Shown: positions 24,241 to 36,980 of the stretch, piece by piece
How positions within the stretch are numbered: the first letter of the stretch is position 1
How the letters are laid out: the number at the start of each line of letters is the position of its first letter
DNA from: Jaltomata sinuosa
Taxonomy: Eukaryota > Streptophyta > Magnoliopsida > Solanales > Solanaceae
Assembly (NCBI GenBank): GCA_003996215.1
Contig: QJPP01001701.1
Span: forward strand, 586,605 to 650,604
Length of the DNA: 64,000 nucleotides
Direction: 5' to 3'
The notes under the pieces: generated by a model
Databases searched by the model: none
What the model was told of the DNA's origin: nothing
The model's input: only the letters and a program-made list of their open reading frames with translations
Translations under genes and position numbers: made by a program

Positions 24241-25858
24241 TGGCAGACAAAAATCGTACCTGTAATAATAGAATTTGAGGCCTCTGCCTCCGGTCTCCCA
24301 GGGACCGCATAAAACTGACGATGACCTTCACCTTCCCGACCGCCATCCCTACCACCTATCCTACCTTATGGGCCGCTACCTCTACCTTGACTACCACCTC
24401 CGCGATTCGATGGCTGAACTGAGCAAATAGGATGAGTCGACAGAGCGGCTGGCTGAACTGTACCCCACTGGGGGCAATCTCAAGCAAAAATGACCGCTGA
24501 CTCCACACTCATAGCACAGCCCTGACGGTCTACCCTGTCAAGATGAACCCGCTGAACCTGTGTGGCCACCTCATGCTGATACCCCAGAAGTAGTACCTCT
24601 CAAAGACTGACCACTGTGACCACACTGACTACTCTAACCCTGCTCAAACTGAGAACCAGAAGCCTGAAGTGATGTCTGAACCAGTCGACTTGTCTAACAC
24701 TGATGCTGCAATGGCTGATAACCTCGGCCCCACTGTCCGAAACCTCTACCACCCTGTCTGGAACCACTGTAGCCACCCTGATATCGAGGCCGCTTATCTC
24801 TATCCGCGACATCATGATAATACGAATCCTCTACCATACGAGCATAGTCCACAATAGCTTGAAATGATCAACCACTAGCAACCAATATTTGTACAGGCTC
24901 TCTAAACTCTCTCCATAGTCCTCAAACAAATCTACGGACTCTGTCAGACTCAGTAGGTATAATCATGGCCCCAAATGGAGCAAGCTGATGGAAATAGGTC
25001 TCGTCCTCTAAGACGGTCATAGTATCCTTAGCAAGTCTAGTGAACTCCTCTCTTTGACGCACTCGATCGCTCTCGGGTATGAACTTGGCCATAAATGCCT
25101 CATAGAACTCGAACCAAGTCAAATGAGGTAACGATGATGATCTGCAAGCAACCTGGGCCCTCCACCATAACTTTGCTGGGCCTTTCAGCTGATATGTAGT
25201 GTAGCCAACCCTGTGACTCTCCAATAGACCCAAATGATGCAACATCTCAACATAGGTAGTAATGAAGTCATGTGGGTCCTAACCCCGCGTACCAGCAAAT
25301 CTCGGTGGTCCCAATCTCAAGAACCTACCCAATGCCTTCTGCTCCCATGCAGCTGATAGGAATCGGAATAACCTCGTCATGGGGAGCCGCAGTAGCAAGC
25401 TGCGCTCTGGAACTCTGAACACCAAGGGCTTCCACCTGAGTGGATGTCTGTGCTACCCCACAAGGTCTCTCTCCAATCATACCCAAAAGCTGAAAAAGTA
25501 AATCCTGGATATCCAAAGACTGAGTTGGGGCTTGAGTTGGCACAGAAATTGGAACTGGAGTTGGTGGCACCTGGGCTATCTCTGGGTCCACATGCTGCGG
25601 CTCAGTAGAAAATCCTTGCTCATGATCATACTCGATCTCTGTCTCAACTCTAGAAGCTCTGGCAGGTGCCGCTACTTGGGGATGTCCTTGACCCCTACCT
25701 CTACGACCTCCTCAGCCCCTAGCTGGAGTAATAGGCTCGTCTCCACCCGATGCCAACGATATCGTACAAGCCATCTGCTGAAGAATGAAAGAGAACAAGT
25801 GAGATTTCCAGAAACTCCCAAGGATTATGCATGATACAGAAGCAAATAAGAGAGTCAT
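24241..25858 (-). pseudogene. Element C gag
   Basis: Leader ATG at 25858; an in-frame TGA follows in the Gly/Arg-rich part (about 25710, where A reads CGG/CGC arginines). 25325-25591 reads MDPEIAQVPPTPVP. The gag core (24922-25245) includes YQLKGPAKLWWRAQVACRSS and FMAKFIPESDRVRQREEFTR, the conserved retrotransposon gag domain. A Gln/Gly-rich tail follows, with a single zinc knuckle near 24485-24530 (CYECGVSGHF), frameshifted by one extra T inside the knuckle so that its last Cys is out of frame. Confidence 0.83.
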
Positions 25859-25961
25859 ATTTTCTAAGATGTCACTATAGCCTCCTGAAGATTGAGTACA
25901 GACGTCTCCGCCCCGATCCGTAGGACTGTACTAGACATTGGCTCCTATACCGATGACACCA

Positions 25962-25984
25962 ATGAACCTAGAGCTTTGATACCA
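25962..25984 (-). other. Primer binding site of element C
   Basis: Minus strand TGGTATCAAAGCTCTAGG and on; one change (G to A at the ninth base) from the initiator-Met complement seen in TE1. Confidence 0.85.
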
Positions 25985-27344
25985 AGCTTTCACGATCCAA
26001 TTTCTCGATCAGGATGGCACCTATAACCCTCTAGTAGGTGAACCTATCCCCGTAGCCCGAAATGGTCAGTAATGGGCTACTATCTAACAATTTAAGTGGA
26101 AGAACAGTGTAGTAGGCGGGAGCAAGGGAACAAGATGAAGAAAGTAGATAACAAGAATATATATATACATAAGCAGAAGCTAAACCAAAACCCAAAACAT
26201 GTTATCATAGTATAGAGCCAGAACTACATCAGTAGAGTACATTGATCCAAATCAATATATACAGATGTCTCTGAATGGTACTAAAGTACATACAACTAAA
26301 GATAAACAAAAAGTTAAGCTCTGATCCACTAGAGCTCACCCTCAGTCTGAAGATATCCCAAAATAGCTCCTTGCACGAGTCTCCAACGAGCTAACGATGA
26401 TGGCTCACACTAGGATCTACACCAGAAGACACAGAGAGTAGTATGAGTACCAAATGCGAAGCATAAGGTACCCAATAGGTATTATAGGCCGACTGGGAAC
26501 ATATAAGATAAATGAGCAGTAATAGACAAAATAGAAATAAATAGTCACAGAAGGCAATGAATAAACACACGAAAGCTAGCACAGAAGGGATACAAGCAAG
26601 AATAACACACATGGCTAGCTACTAGAATCTGTGTCACAAGTGAGAGAAGAAGCACGTACCCGCGATCCTTGCAAGAACAAGTAAATAAGGAGAGATTTAG
26701 AAAGTAGGCGGTATACCGATAACCACAATGGATAGAGAAGGGGAGAAAAGATAACGATAATCATGCTCAAATACAAGATACAATAACCCAAATAATCCTA
26801 CTAATCTCAAGTCAAGAGCTAATAATGGGAGCCCAAACACAACTTAAACAATATCCAGAGTTATAAGAACCACAATAGGAACCAATAGGGAGAAATAGTA
26901 ACAATAAGTCTACCTACAGTCCCACGAGCGCCCATACACCCAAGGAACACAAAAAAGTGCAGACAAACCCTCTGGCATCCCAAACTACCAGAGTGTACAA
27001 TCAACAAACAGAAAATAAGGATGGAACCTCAGACAAATGAATGGTATTACATGCCATGCTAAGCCAAGAGTGATAGTAGTACCGTATGTTACCCGCTTCT
27101 AGTGTCCAATAAGGCCCAGAAATGGGGATCCATGGAAGGTCACACCCGTATACCTCTACCACGCTGTATACCCCCCCTCTGGCACTCACAACATGTAGCC
27201 CCTGGTCCAGAATGGCAAGGTCCATGGAAGGCCCTGACCAACATACTAGATGCCCCACAATCTCAAAAATCCCTAAGTAAAGCTGCCCAGAGAGTATCTA
27301 TGTCTAAATCAGTAAGTCAAATAGTCCTAGGAAACGGCCCCACC

Positions 27345-27456
27345 GAGTCTAGCATCATTCCTGAAGTTGTAGTAAAATGAGTCTAGCGCTCGACCCTGCT
27401 GAGTCTAGCATCACCCCAAAAGTTGTAGTAAAACGAGTCTAGTGCTCCACCCTGTC
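27345..27456. repeat. 56-bp tandem duplication in C 5' LTR
   Basis: Two imperfect copies (27345-27400, 27401-27456) starting GAGTCTAGCATCA. The C 3' LTR has one copy, at about 10600-10660. Confidence 0.8.
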
Positions 27457-28694
27457 GAGTCTCGCATAAGTGCAAATAGTGATAAAACATCTTTTAATTC
27501 TCCCTTACTCCAAGAAGACCCATTAAAGTGGTACCAAACCCCTCTTTAAATCATTTCCACAAAAAATGAGCCCCACGGGCCATGCAAGGTTTACAAATCT
27601 AGCAATAGTTGGCCTGAAGCAAAAACCGTAGTAAAATCATAAAGAAATTCCCTCCATATGCATGATGAATGGTGTACACAATCACAATAGTGGACCCTTG
27701 CCCACAAACAACCTATCGGCCCTACACAGGCTCCAATCGCTCTACAACACAGATAGCCAGCATATTATCATAATAACGATGTTCAGGACCTATGGACACC
27801 CCCGAATAGCCCACCATCTATGGTCCAGAGTCAAAACAAGGCCATACAGGACCATAAGGGTGATAATAGCAACTACGAAGAATACTACATACAACGGAGG
27901 AAAGAAATGGGAAAATCATGGAAAAGCGGTCAAGGTCTGTGGTACCAACCTAGTAACACAACCCAAGGATGCCCATTAGTACAATTTTATCCGATATATG
28001 CTAAGTCTAGGGAGTTTAGACCGTAACCTACCTGTCGTTCGACGATCAGTTGCTGGGACAATGAAATCCAAGCCCAAATCACTCTGAGAAACCCTAAACA
28101 ATGATCAAACTACCAAAAATATAAATAACACATTAAAATGAGCCTAACGATACCCATATTGCTATAATAATAGCCGGGTCAAAATCTGGGTCAAAAGCGG
28201 GCCTGGGGGATCCACAACCCGAAACCAAAAACGAAAAGAAGCACGATGACCACAATGATGCCAAAATGACATACTCTAAAATTGAGCATAATTAGCCAAG
28301 AGGAAGGCGCCAAAACAGCCTGCTCAAGAGAAGGCCAAAACAGCCCGCCAAAGCAAGTATTACTTACCACTAAGAGAGAATTTAAGCCAAGACGGTGAAT
28401 TCTTCGAACCCACGAACATGCAAGAGCAAGGAGGGCAGAATCTACAAGGATTCTTAAAGCTTAGGAAGCTTTCCAACAATGGTGATTTCTAGAACAACAA
28501 AATAAAAGCTAGGTGGGGAAGAAGACTTACCAAGTATCAAAGAAGCAAGGATTATCAATGAACAATTAATTCCCCAAGGCTAGGAACTAATATGAAGCAA
28601 TTTGGTAGAGAGAAATTTGTGTTTAGAGTTGGAAAATTTTTGAGAGAAAAGGCTGGAAATACTAAAATCCCAAAATTAATAGTGCAGGGAAAAT

Positions 28695-28800
28695 GGCCAG
28701 CAGCAATGGCACCATTACAACGCTATCGCACTGGCCAGCCAAAACGCGCATGAGCACGATCGCGCTAGGCCAGTGCCGATTGCGCTGAAGGCCTGGTTTG
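28695..28800 (-). promoter_or_regulatory. CG-rich dyad array, C 5' LTR
   Basis: Words GCTATCGCACTGGCC, GATCGCGCTAGGCC and GATTGCGCTGAAGGCC occur in about 100 bases, directly upstream (minus strand) of an AT-rich TATA-like stretch near 28670-28685. Confidence 0.45.
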
Positions 28801-29278
28801 CAATATGTTTTTGCAACCTTTGAAATTCCATGGGGCATTTTGGGCATAATTAGAAACCGATATTCAAAACCCAATAATGCTAATAGAGTGGAAACGACAT
28901 TCCGGACTCAATGGAATCAATGAAACTTCCATACGAGGTTGTTTTGGAGGAATGTTTACCCAAGTCAACACTCTCTTGTAAGAACTCAAAGGCTCGAAAT
29001 GATCACGGCTCACTCGGAACCCAAACCAACCACCTACCTAACCAAAACTCAACATTCCGGAGCTGATGGAATTGTTGGATTTTAAATCTGACACTCCGAT
29101 CATTAAAAGCTTACCAAAGTTATACTTTCAACTCTAAATGACCTTAAAATAGAGAAAATAGCACAAAACTCACACCGAAAGTTCTCAGGCCTTAACTAAA
29201 GGTCCAACTAGACAAACCACAATGCTCCGAAACTAACGAAACTGGTAGAATTCAATTCCAAGCACGTTATCTAAGAAT

Positions 29279-29294
29279 GTTGACTAAAGTCAAC
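29279..29294. promoter_or_regulatory. W-box dyad, C 5' LTR
   Basis: Perfect GTTGAC-TAAA-GTCAAC, identical to the TE1 dyad at 4195-4210. Confidence 0.5.
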
Positions 29295-29466
29295 TATATT
29301 CTAAGTTAAGGCTCTATAATAGGCAAACAGCCAAAACAACCAAACGAATTGCCAGGGCACCGAACTACTGGTCCGAGCAAGCCATAAATGACTTAGGGTC
29401 ACTACAGAGAAGCTCTAACAGTACAATAACTGTGTAAACACAAAGATGACCGGAAGGGTCATCACA

Positions 29467-29471
29467 ACTTT
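29467..29471. repeat. Target site duplication of element C, right copy (ACTTT)
   Basis: Matches 9243-9247 exactly; Ogre1 LTR sequence resumes after it. Confidence 0.9.
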
Positions 29472-30524
29472 CTCCATTCATGGTAAGTCTACCCCTCAAT
29501 TAGATGTGATTGATTTCTTTTTCCTTAGATGAATTGAATAACTTGAGCATTTGTTAATTATGGAAGCTTGGATACCTGAAATCAATTTTTTCTCCTTTCC
29601 TTGCTTCTTTTAAATTAACTAGCCTTAGTACTTAGTTAATTAAGGTATGTTTTTTACTCTAATTAATCAAAAATTACCATGTCAAATATTTTGTTCCCTC
29701 TCTTATTTCTAGACAACCTTTTTATCTGATATACATGTTAACTTCGATATTCTGATCTCGAATATGTAATTAAGGAAATGATTTCCCCTAAATTGGTTTT
29801 CAAACATTTTTTTCTCTTAGTTTAAACAACTTTATTTACTCTCTTCATTATGGTTAGTCTGGGACTAATTGATTCGGCTACTATAATTAAGGAAAGACTT
29901 CCCCGGTTTATGTTTGACTAATTTTTTTCCCTTTACAAAAAGGATTCTATTCTCACTATAAAAATATCCCCCTCTTCATTGTTTTCTCAGGCTTTACTCA
30001 CTATCACTTACATATTTTAAGAACTCTCTTCTGGGCAGATAATCTTGTTGATTGCGAAGTGTTAGACTTTGAGTATTTTCTTGTTGTTTGTAGCTAAATG
30101 ATTAGTTCCTATTAAAGTAAATTTCAATTCATATGTATGATTCCTTATAGTTTAGGATTCCTAGTTTAGTTCATCTATGGTTTATCTATGATTTTGCTAA
30201 GCATTCTAAATAGAAGCAAGCATGTATGTTTTCTTTATTTCTATATGGATAAATTCTTGAGTCAATAGAAAACATGTGTATAGGATTTAAACCTAAAATT
30301 TGTTTCATGTTTTCTTGGTTGATGCATTGGTCTTAAAACTACTGTTACTTATGAAAACTAGGTAACTCTTATCTCACATTGATTGTTTGTTAGTATGCAT
30401 AAGTACATTTGAGTCTGTCTAGATTTGTCTTCATGTTATTCTGTTGAATATAGAGGAATTAATGCATCCCAGTCCCTTGGCATAAGCACTGCCTAGGATC
30501 CTTGAGAATCTCTAGAACGTGACA
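29472..30524 (+). repeat. Ogre1 5' LTR, segment b
   Basis: AT-rich sequence between elements C and B. It has no matches to the C or B LTRs and continues segment a. It ends in the target duplication TGACA (30520-30524) of element B. I see no gene and no motif array in it. Confidence 0.65.
30520..30524. repeat. Target site duplication of element B, left copy (TGACA)
   Basis: TGACA directly left of element B; the same five bases occur at 41200-41204 directly right of it. Confidence 0.88.
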
Positions 30525-33314
30525 TATAATGACCCTCTATGTCATTTCCTTGATTTTCGTGCTTTTCTTACATTCCCAGCATTCCCACAATGGCTAAAAT
30601 TCATTTATGGTTTGCCAGAATTGATGATTTTATTCCTGGGATGTTCGTTTATGTTTTAAGCTCATTTCTCTATTTTTCAACTCTTAAAGCAGGTATGGTT
30701 GACTTTCATTGTCATTTGAAGAAGACAGCCTCAGATAGAAATTCTATCAGCATTTTTATCTCTGAAATATTGACTTTGGGCTAGTGGGACCTTTTATTTG
30801 GGTCCCGAGGCTTCTGAACTCATTTTGGGCTATTAGGTTCCATTTTCGTGAAAGTTGATTTTGGGCATGGGGCCCAGTTTTCTTTGAAATGATCTTCGGT
30901 GGGAGTTTCATTAATTCTATTGAGTCCAGAATATCATTTTTGATAAGGTAGCATGTCTAGTTTGTGTTCAAAAGGTTCCAAATGAATCTCGAGGGTGCGG
31001 TCAGAGTTTTTAGTTGTGTGTTGTTATAGCTAGTGTTGCTTATATCAAGTATGGCGTGCCTGCGGGACTGCGGGGTGCACCTGCACTTCCACTCCTGTAG
31101 TCACTAGCCGCACCTGTGGTCCTAGGTGATGTCATCAAGGGGCACCCATGTGCTACTTTTGCTGCACCCAGGGTGCCGCCTCTGCGGTGTGTTCACCACA
31201 CCTGTGGAAGTTGGGGGTGACCACCTATTATGCAATGTTGTAGGTGCCACGGCGATGCCACCCTTGCACTATTATGACGGTAGGTGCGGCAATCGATGTT
31301 AGTTAAAACAAGTTTGTGTTCTTCATTTCACTCCATTCCAAACTCATTCCTCCATTGTTAAGAACTCGACCAAGGAGATAAATTATCATTTTCATTGATT
31401 TTTATGTCCTATTTAGGTTATTCTTTTCCTATCTTCATTTTAGTACTTATCCTACCTTTATTTTTGAAATCTTTTTTGTAAAATTTATTCCTTTTTGCAT
31501 GCAATTCTTGAATAAATTGGACTTTGGGGATATTTTGGGCTCTGAGACGAGTCCCGTTTGCACTCAAACTTTAGGCATGGTTTCATAAACCTGTTGTGAA
31601 CATAATTGAGGAATTTGTTTTCCGCTTCATTGTGCAGGCCTCGAGGGTCATTTTTCTGACCCAATTTTTGGCTTAATTTTACTTATAGAAATATTAGTGT
31701 CATTTATCTTGTCTTGACACCTGGATTATGTTCTTGATAGTGTGGCAACATTCCAAGGCTATTCATAAGAGGAAGGCTCACGAGTGATGGTTCATTCTTG
31801 CAGTTCAGCCTCGAGGTAGGTTATGATTTACTACTTTATGACTTTGCTTAGTCAGATTTTTTATGTTATGAGTTGCATGCATGTTAGACTAGGTTTAGGT
31901 TAGAATTAGGCTTAAATCATATTTATACTTATTTTGGCCATTTTCAGGACTATAGAGTAGTGTATTCATGTTTATCCTAAGTATAAGAGCTTGTAGAATT
32001 ACTGTGGCTTGCCTAGAATCATTAGAGTGACTTTAGGAGGTTTTAGAAGTAGAGTAGATGCCTTGTTTTATTTTAGTACTATAGTTCCATCTTTTTCGTC
32101 ATTATTTACCATTGAATTTGTGTAACTCTAGGCCTGAGGCCATAGCATTAGACTGGATGGAGTTCTAGGTGAGTATCTTTTTTGGGGGTTCTTTGGTCCC
32201 ATCTTTAGTGTAATATCTCTGTCTTTGTTTAGATGTTTTGCCGCTTACTCTCATTTCTACATTCATGGATTTTGCATGTTAATGGTTTTTTCTAAGAAAA
32301 AATGGTTGGTTTTGGGTCATAAAGGATGGTTTCTCATTATTATATCATATTTCAAGGGTTTTTAGAAAGAGTTGCACTACCTTACCACTGATTTTGGATT
32401 TAAGAACTAAACTCCTCCTTTTTTACTGATTTAATTTTTGTGGAGGACATTTTTACATATTTCATGTCTGATACTGGGATTCCAGACTCATATTTACTTA
32501 TTGTTTGTCCAATGCTGGGATTCTGGGCTCATATTTACTTACTTTTTGTCTGATGCTGGGATTTTGGACTCATATTTACTTACTGTTCATCTGATGCTGG
32601 TATACTAGACTTATCTTACATTGGCCACTTTTATATCATATTATCTCTCGATGCATTACATTTGCTTATGTGTACTTGGAGTGCCTTTGCCTTATTATCA
32701 TTATTATCTTTACCATTTATTGGGTTACGACTCTGTTAGTAGATTACTAGATTTAGGTGGATCCCTGTAGTTAGTTTACTTTCCTGTAGCTTATAATATA
32801 TATTATCTTTCTGAGTTTTTTCGGCCTATGATGCCTACGGGTACCCGTTGCTTTGGTACTCATACTACACTATGCATTTTTTCTGATATAGCACCTAGTA
32901 TAAGCCACCCTCACTGATCATCCTATCATTCGTACCCAGCTATTGTTTAGATCGTGTTGAACTCCCGGTGTTTTGGAGACTTTTACTGCCTTGCATCTAC
33001 CTTTCTGTCTATATTTTTGTATTTTTGGATAGACAATACCTGTTGTGTATCTATTCCGTACCTTAGATGCTCTTGTACTAGTGACACCAGGTCAGAGTTG
33101 GTTTTTATGTATATATATTGTCTTCTCGGTCACTTTATGGCCATTTTGTATATTTATTATAGTTGTTATGTATCTATATTGTTGGCCCTATTTCCTTATG
33201 ATTTCTCTTCTATTTTTCTTCTTTATATTGTATTTTTAACTTCCATATCTTGGGGTTGGCTTGCTACTAGTGGGTTATGTAGGTGCCATTGCGGCCCAAT
33301 TATGGGACATGATA
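30525..33314 (+). repeat. Element B 5' LTR (~2.79 kb)
   Basis: Long LTR without genes. It holds a CACCTG-type motif array (31055-31300) followed by an AT-rich TATA-like stretch and ~2 kb of leader-like sequence. Near 32460-32600 a short phrase (TGATGCTGGGATT and variants) recurs four times. Hydrophobic frames at 32954-33334 come from T-rich sequence. Confidence 0.88.
31055..31300 (+). promoter_or_regulatory. CACCTG-type motif array, B 5' LTR
   Basis: CACCTGCAC, CCGCACCTGTGG, CTGCGGTGTG, CACACCTGTGGAAG, GGTGCCAC and GTAGGTGCGG words in about 245 bases, followed by TTAGTTAAAACAAG as a possible core promoter. Confidence 0.45.
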
Positions 33315-33317
33315 GAG

Positions 33318-33338
33318 TGGTATCGGAGATCTAAGTTC
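33318..33338 (+). other. Primer binding site of element B
   Basis: TGGTATCGGAGATCTAAG and following bases; three or more changes from the initiator-Met complement. Confidence 0.8.
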
Positions 33339-33523
33339 ACCGATCTTGCTAGTACAATAGCAATGTGTATAGTAGAGTCTCGTAGATTGGTATGATGACA
33401 TCTGTATACTATCGATGAGAGGCTATAGTCCATTTCTAGGAAAAATTCCATCTTGTTTGATTCCTTATCATGCGTCCCTGACCTTATCAACTTCTAAGTA
33501 TATTTTAATTCACTCTTTCTAAG

Positions 33524-35030
33524 ATGGTTCGAACGAGGTCAACAACAGGTTAGGATGAGACCCCTACACTTACAGTTAAAGCCCCAGCTAGGGGATGGGG
33601 TAGAGGTCAACCCAAAGGCTGAGGTAGGGGACAGGTTGCCATACCAGCTTTGGCCCTGACTAGGTTATCATTGCCAGAGCGTGATATTGTGGTTGAGTAG
33701 GAATAGTATGATCCGGAGGGTGTAAGGACAGCCTAATATCTTGTAGATTTCGTGGCTACTCTAGTGCTACAGGACACATTGGTTTACTTGTTTGTGTTCC
33801 TTGAGGGAATGTCACAGCCAATAGCTCTGCCCGGTATTTTGATTGGTTCTCAGGTTAGAGACGAGGCTCAGACTTTAGCCCAGGCAGCAGCACAGGGTTC
33901 AAGAGTATAGCCTGCTACTGCGGCTTCCTGATTAGAGGTGTTGCCAATCCTTACTATTATTTTACCTATTCTAGCTGGGCCTGTTATGTCTTTTGAGGAG
34001 CAGAAGATGCTTGGAAGGTTTTTGACGTTGGTTCCCCTGAGGTTTTCAGGTGCTCCTAGGGAAGATTCCCATGAGTTTCTGACTAGTTTCTAGTAGAGGT
34101 TGCATAATCTTGGGTTCGTTGAGTCATACAGAGTAGATTACAATGTGTTTCAGCTGGATGGTCTAACAAAATAGTGGTGGAGGTCTTATATAGTTTGTAG
34201 GCTAGCCGCGTCACCCCTGCTTACTTGGGCACAGTTCTCTGCAGCTTTTCTAGAGTGTACTGTGCAACTTGAGAGAGCGGTTGACGGATCAGTTCTCCAA
34301 CTTAGAGAAGGGATCCATGTATATTTCAGAGTATGAGGTTTGCTTCTATGAGTTGGCTAGGCATGCCACCATGATTCTACCCACCGAGCATGAGAGGGTG
34401 TTGCTTTGTCAGAGGTTTGAGTTTACAGCTCCGTTTGGCTATAGAGGGTATGGTAGCATCAGTACAGTCCTTCGTAGAGGCGGTAGACCATGCCTTCACT
34501 ATCGAGGGCATACTTTGTGAGGACCTAGGGGGAAGTAATAAGAGGCCGCGCTATCAGGGTAGTTATCGTGGCTCACAGACACGTGGCAGAGCATACTTTG
34601 GTAGGGGTCAACATTAACAGTCTTTCTAGCCGAGATGGACTGTTCAAGCATCATTACATGTTACTGAGGGGCAGAGTAGTCAAGGATTGGTTTAGTTGCC
34701 ACGTATTGCACATTCTGGGTATTTGGGCCATGACGACCAATTTGCTTCAGCGGGTTCTTCTGTTCAAACTTCAGTGAGCATAGGGTGCTTTGAGTGCAGT
34801 GAGTTGGGGAACTTTGTTAGAGATTGTCGTAGAGTCAGGCATGGTGGTCAGCAGGGTCAGATGGTTCAGTCCCCCAGGGCTCCAGCACCACCGGTCAGAG
34901 GTGGTGTACATGGTAGTAGGGGGTGGTCCCTAAGGTACTCAAGGGGGGTCCTAAGTCTAGTAGATCAGGTGGTCATGGCAGTTGGGGCCATATGTATTCA
35001 TTTCTAGGCCATCCAGAGGCTGAGGATTGA
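33524..35030 (+). pseudogene. Element B gag with mutated zinc knuckle
   Basis: ATG at 33524 (MVRTRSTTG then TAG). Same order as in A and C: Gly/Arg-rich leader, QKMLGRFLTLVPLRFSG (about 34005), a core with YRVDYNVFQLDG, and the conserved SAAFLECT region. 34269-34520 and 34390-34617 are overlapping frames left by frameshifts. The zinc knuckle (about 34784-34826) reads CFECSELGNFVRDC: His of the CX2CX4HX4C pattern is replaced by Asn. Confidence 0.8.
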
Positions 35031-35039
35031 GATGATATC

Positions 35040-35400
35040 ATCACAGGTACAATCTCCATTTGCCATCAGTCAACTTATGTATTGTTTGATTCTGGGTCTA
35101 TATTATTGTATGTGTCTTCTTATTATGCTACTCGTCTAGAGTCTACTTGTGAGTTAGCATATGCCTTTGTGTGTAGCTACTCCAGTAGGAGATTCTTTAG
35201 TAGTGGATTATGTATATCAGGCTTGTATGGTGACTATCCTGGGTTATGACATGTGGGTAGACCTGATTGTGCTAGATATGGTTGATTTCAATGTGATTCT
35301 AGGCATAGATTGGTTATCTCTCTACCATGTGGTATTGGATTGCTTCTCCAAAATTGTTAGTCTACGGATGCCTGGTATCCCTCTAATACTATAAAAGGGT
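35040..35400 (+). pseudogene. Element B aspartic protease
   Basis: LFDSGSILLYVSSYY places the catalytic D-S-G intact at 35088-35096, the only protease here with an undamaged triplet. A frameshift near 35155 moves the rest to 35161-35394: TPVGDSLVVDYVYQACM and VDFNVILGIDWLSLYHVVLD. It ends in TAA at about 35393. Confidence 0.8.
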
Positions 35401-35599
35401 GCCAATAGACACATAGGGAGGGGAGTTATATCTTTCCTGAGTGCCTAGTGGTTGGTTGAGAAAGGGTTCTTGGCCTATCTTTCTTACGTTTGTGACACTA
35501 GTGACACCACACTTTCACTTGAGTCAGTTCCTTTGGTTTGTGAGTATTTGGATGTGTTTCCTTTTGATCTACCGAGTCTTCCTCTTGATTGAGATATTG

Positions 35600-36980
35600 A
35601 CTTTGCCATCGATGTTGATCTAGCTACTCAACCCATTTCTATTCTGCCATATCGGATGACACCAACAGAGTTGAGGGAGCTTAAGGATCAGTTATAGGAT
35701 TTGGTTAGTAGAGGGTTCATCAAGCCTAGTGTGTCTCTATGAGGTGCTTCTATTCTATTTGTGAAGAAGAAGGATGAGTCCATGCATATGTGTATTGACT
35801 ATAGGCAATTAAGTAAGGTAATAGTTAAGAACAGGTATCCAATGCCACATATTGATGATCTGTTTGACCAGCTACAGGGTGCAGCAGTGTTCTCTAAGAT
35901 AGACTTGAGGTCCGGGTATCACTAATTGAGGATTAGGGCTGCAGACATCCCAAAGACTGCATATAAGACTTGATACGACCATTATGAGTTCCTAGTCATA
36001 TTTTTTAGGGTTGACCAAAGCCCCAACAACTTTAATAAAGTTGATGAACCGTGTGTTCAAAGCCTACCTGGATTCCTTTGTGATTGTTTTCATCAACCAC
36101 ATTCTGGTATATTCGAGGAGTTGAGAGGAGCATGAGTAGTATCTGAGAGTTGTCCTTCAGACCTTGTGAGACCATCAATGATATGCCAAGTTCACTAAGT
36201 GTGAGTATGGTCTTGAGCCTGTGTTATTCTTGGGGCATGTGGTATCCAAGAATGGGATTATGGTGGATCGGACAAAGATGAGATAGTTTGTGATTGGGCT
36301 AGGACTAATTCTACTACCGAGGTTCACAGTTTAGTCCAGTTAGAAAGTTACTACAGATGGTTTATGGAGGTTTTTTCTTCTATAGCAGCTTCATTGACTA
36401 GATTGACCCAGAAGAATGTTCCCTTCTAGTGGTTTGACGAGTGTGATGCGAACTTTCTGAAGCTCAAGGCTATATTGACTTCAGCTATAATTATTACTCT
36501 TTCAGTTGACGGTCAGGGGTTTATAGTGAATATGATGCTTTCGGTATTGGTTTGGATTGTGTATTAATGCAGCAGGGCCGAGTGATTGCTTATGCTTCTA
36601 GACAGTTGAAGGTTCACGAGAAGAACTTCCCCTCTCATAACTTTGAGTTAGTAGTAGTAGTCTTCGCATTGAAGATTTGGAGGCATTATATGTATGGCAT
36701 GCATTATAAGATCTTTAATAACCATCGTAGTCTTCAGTATATCTTCAGCCAGAAGGACCTAAATTTGAGACAGTGCAGGTGGTTGGAGTTACTAAAGGAC
36801 TAAAACATCTCTATTCATTATCATCCGGGCAAGACAAACATGGTAGCAGATGCCTTGAGCCGGAAGGTAGTGAGTATGGGTAGCTTGGAATTCTTAGCAA
36901 TAGAGTAGCGACCTTTAGCCTTGGACATCCATTCCTTGTCTAATAGGTTGGTTAGACTTGACATTTTTGAGTTGTGATAT
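35600..36980 (+). pseudogene. Element B reverse transcriptase and RNase H, catalytic box lost
   Basis: RT reads ILPYRMTPTELRELKDQL, then TAG; GFIKPSVSL, then TGA; MCIDYRQLSKVIVKNRYPMP; DLFDQLQGAAVFSKIDLRSG. The catalytic box near 36088-36105 reads FINHILVYSR, so both aspartates of F-x-D-D are replaced (Asn, His). RNase H is open at 36552-36803 (MDCVLMQQGRVIAYASRQLK, FALKIWRHYMYGMHY, NNHRSLQYIFSQKDL). The linker FHYHPG/NMVADALSRK-like follows to 36900. Confidence 0.85.

Larger units (their letters stand above)
9248..29466 (-). mobile_element. Element C: full-length Tekay/Del-like Ty3-Gypsy, split by element D
   Basis: Minus-strand element with both LTRs (5' at 25988-29466, 3' at 9248-12645), primer site and the order gag, protease, RT, RNase H, integrase, chromodomain. 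Perfect target duplication ACTTT flanks it. Without D (13583-21762) it is about 12.0 kb. All coding parts carry stops or frameshifts, so it cannot move by itself. The C-terminal tail after integrase (VKVQWRHHPIEEATW) is the chromodomain-like end typical of plant chromoviruses, and the ~3.4 kb LTRs fit the Tekay/Del clade. LTRs are visibly diverged (roughly 10%), so this is not a recent insertion. Confidence 0.9.
25988..29466 (-). repeat. Element C 5' LTR (~3.48 kb)
   Basis: Starts at 29466 (TGTGATGACC) and ends at 25988 beside the primer site. It contains W-box dyads (29279-29294 perfect; 28954-28969 decayed), the CG-rich array (28695-28800), and a 56-bp tandem duplication (27345-27456). No gene inside; the hydrophobic frame at 26391-26612 corresponds to those at 1290-1601 and 47050-47469. 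Confidence 0.9.

Noticed and set aside
32954..33334. 126-codon hydrophobic frame in the B 5' LTR and its counterparts at 40837-41267
   Set aside because: T-rich LTR DNA gives such frames; the two LTR copies have different open extents and frames.
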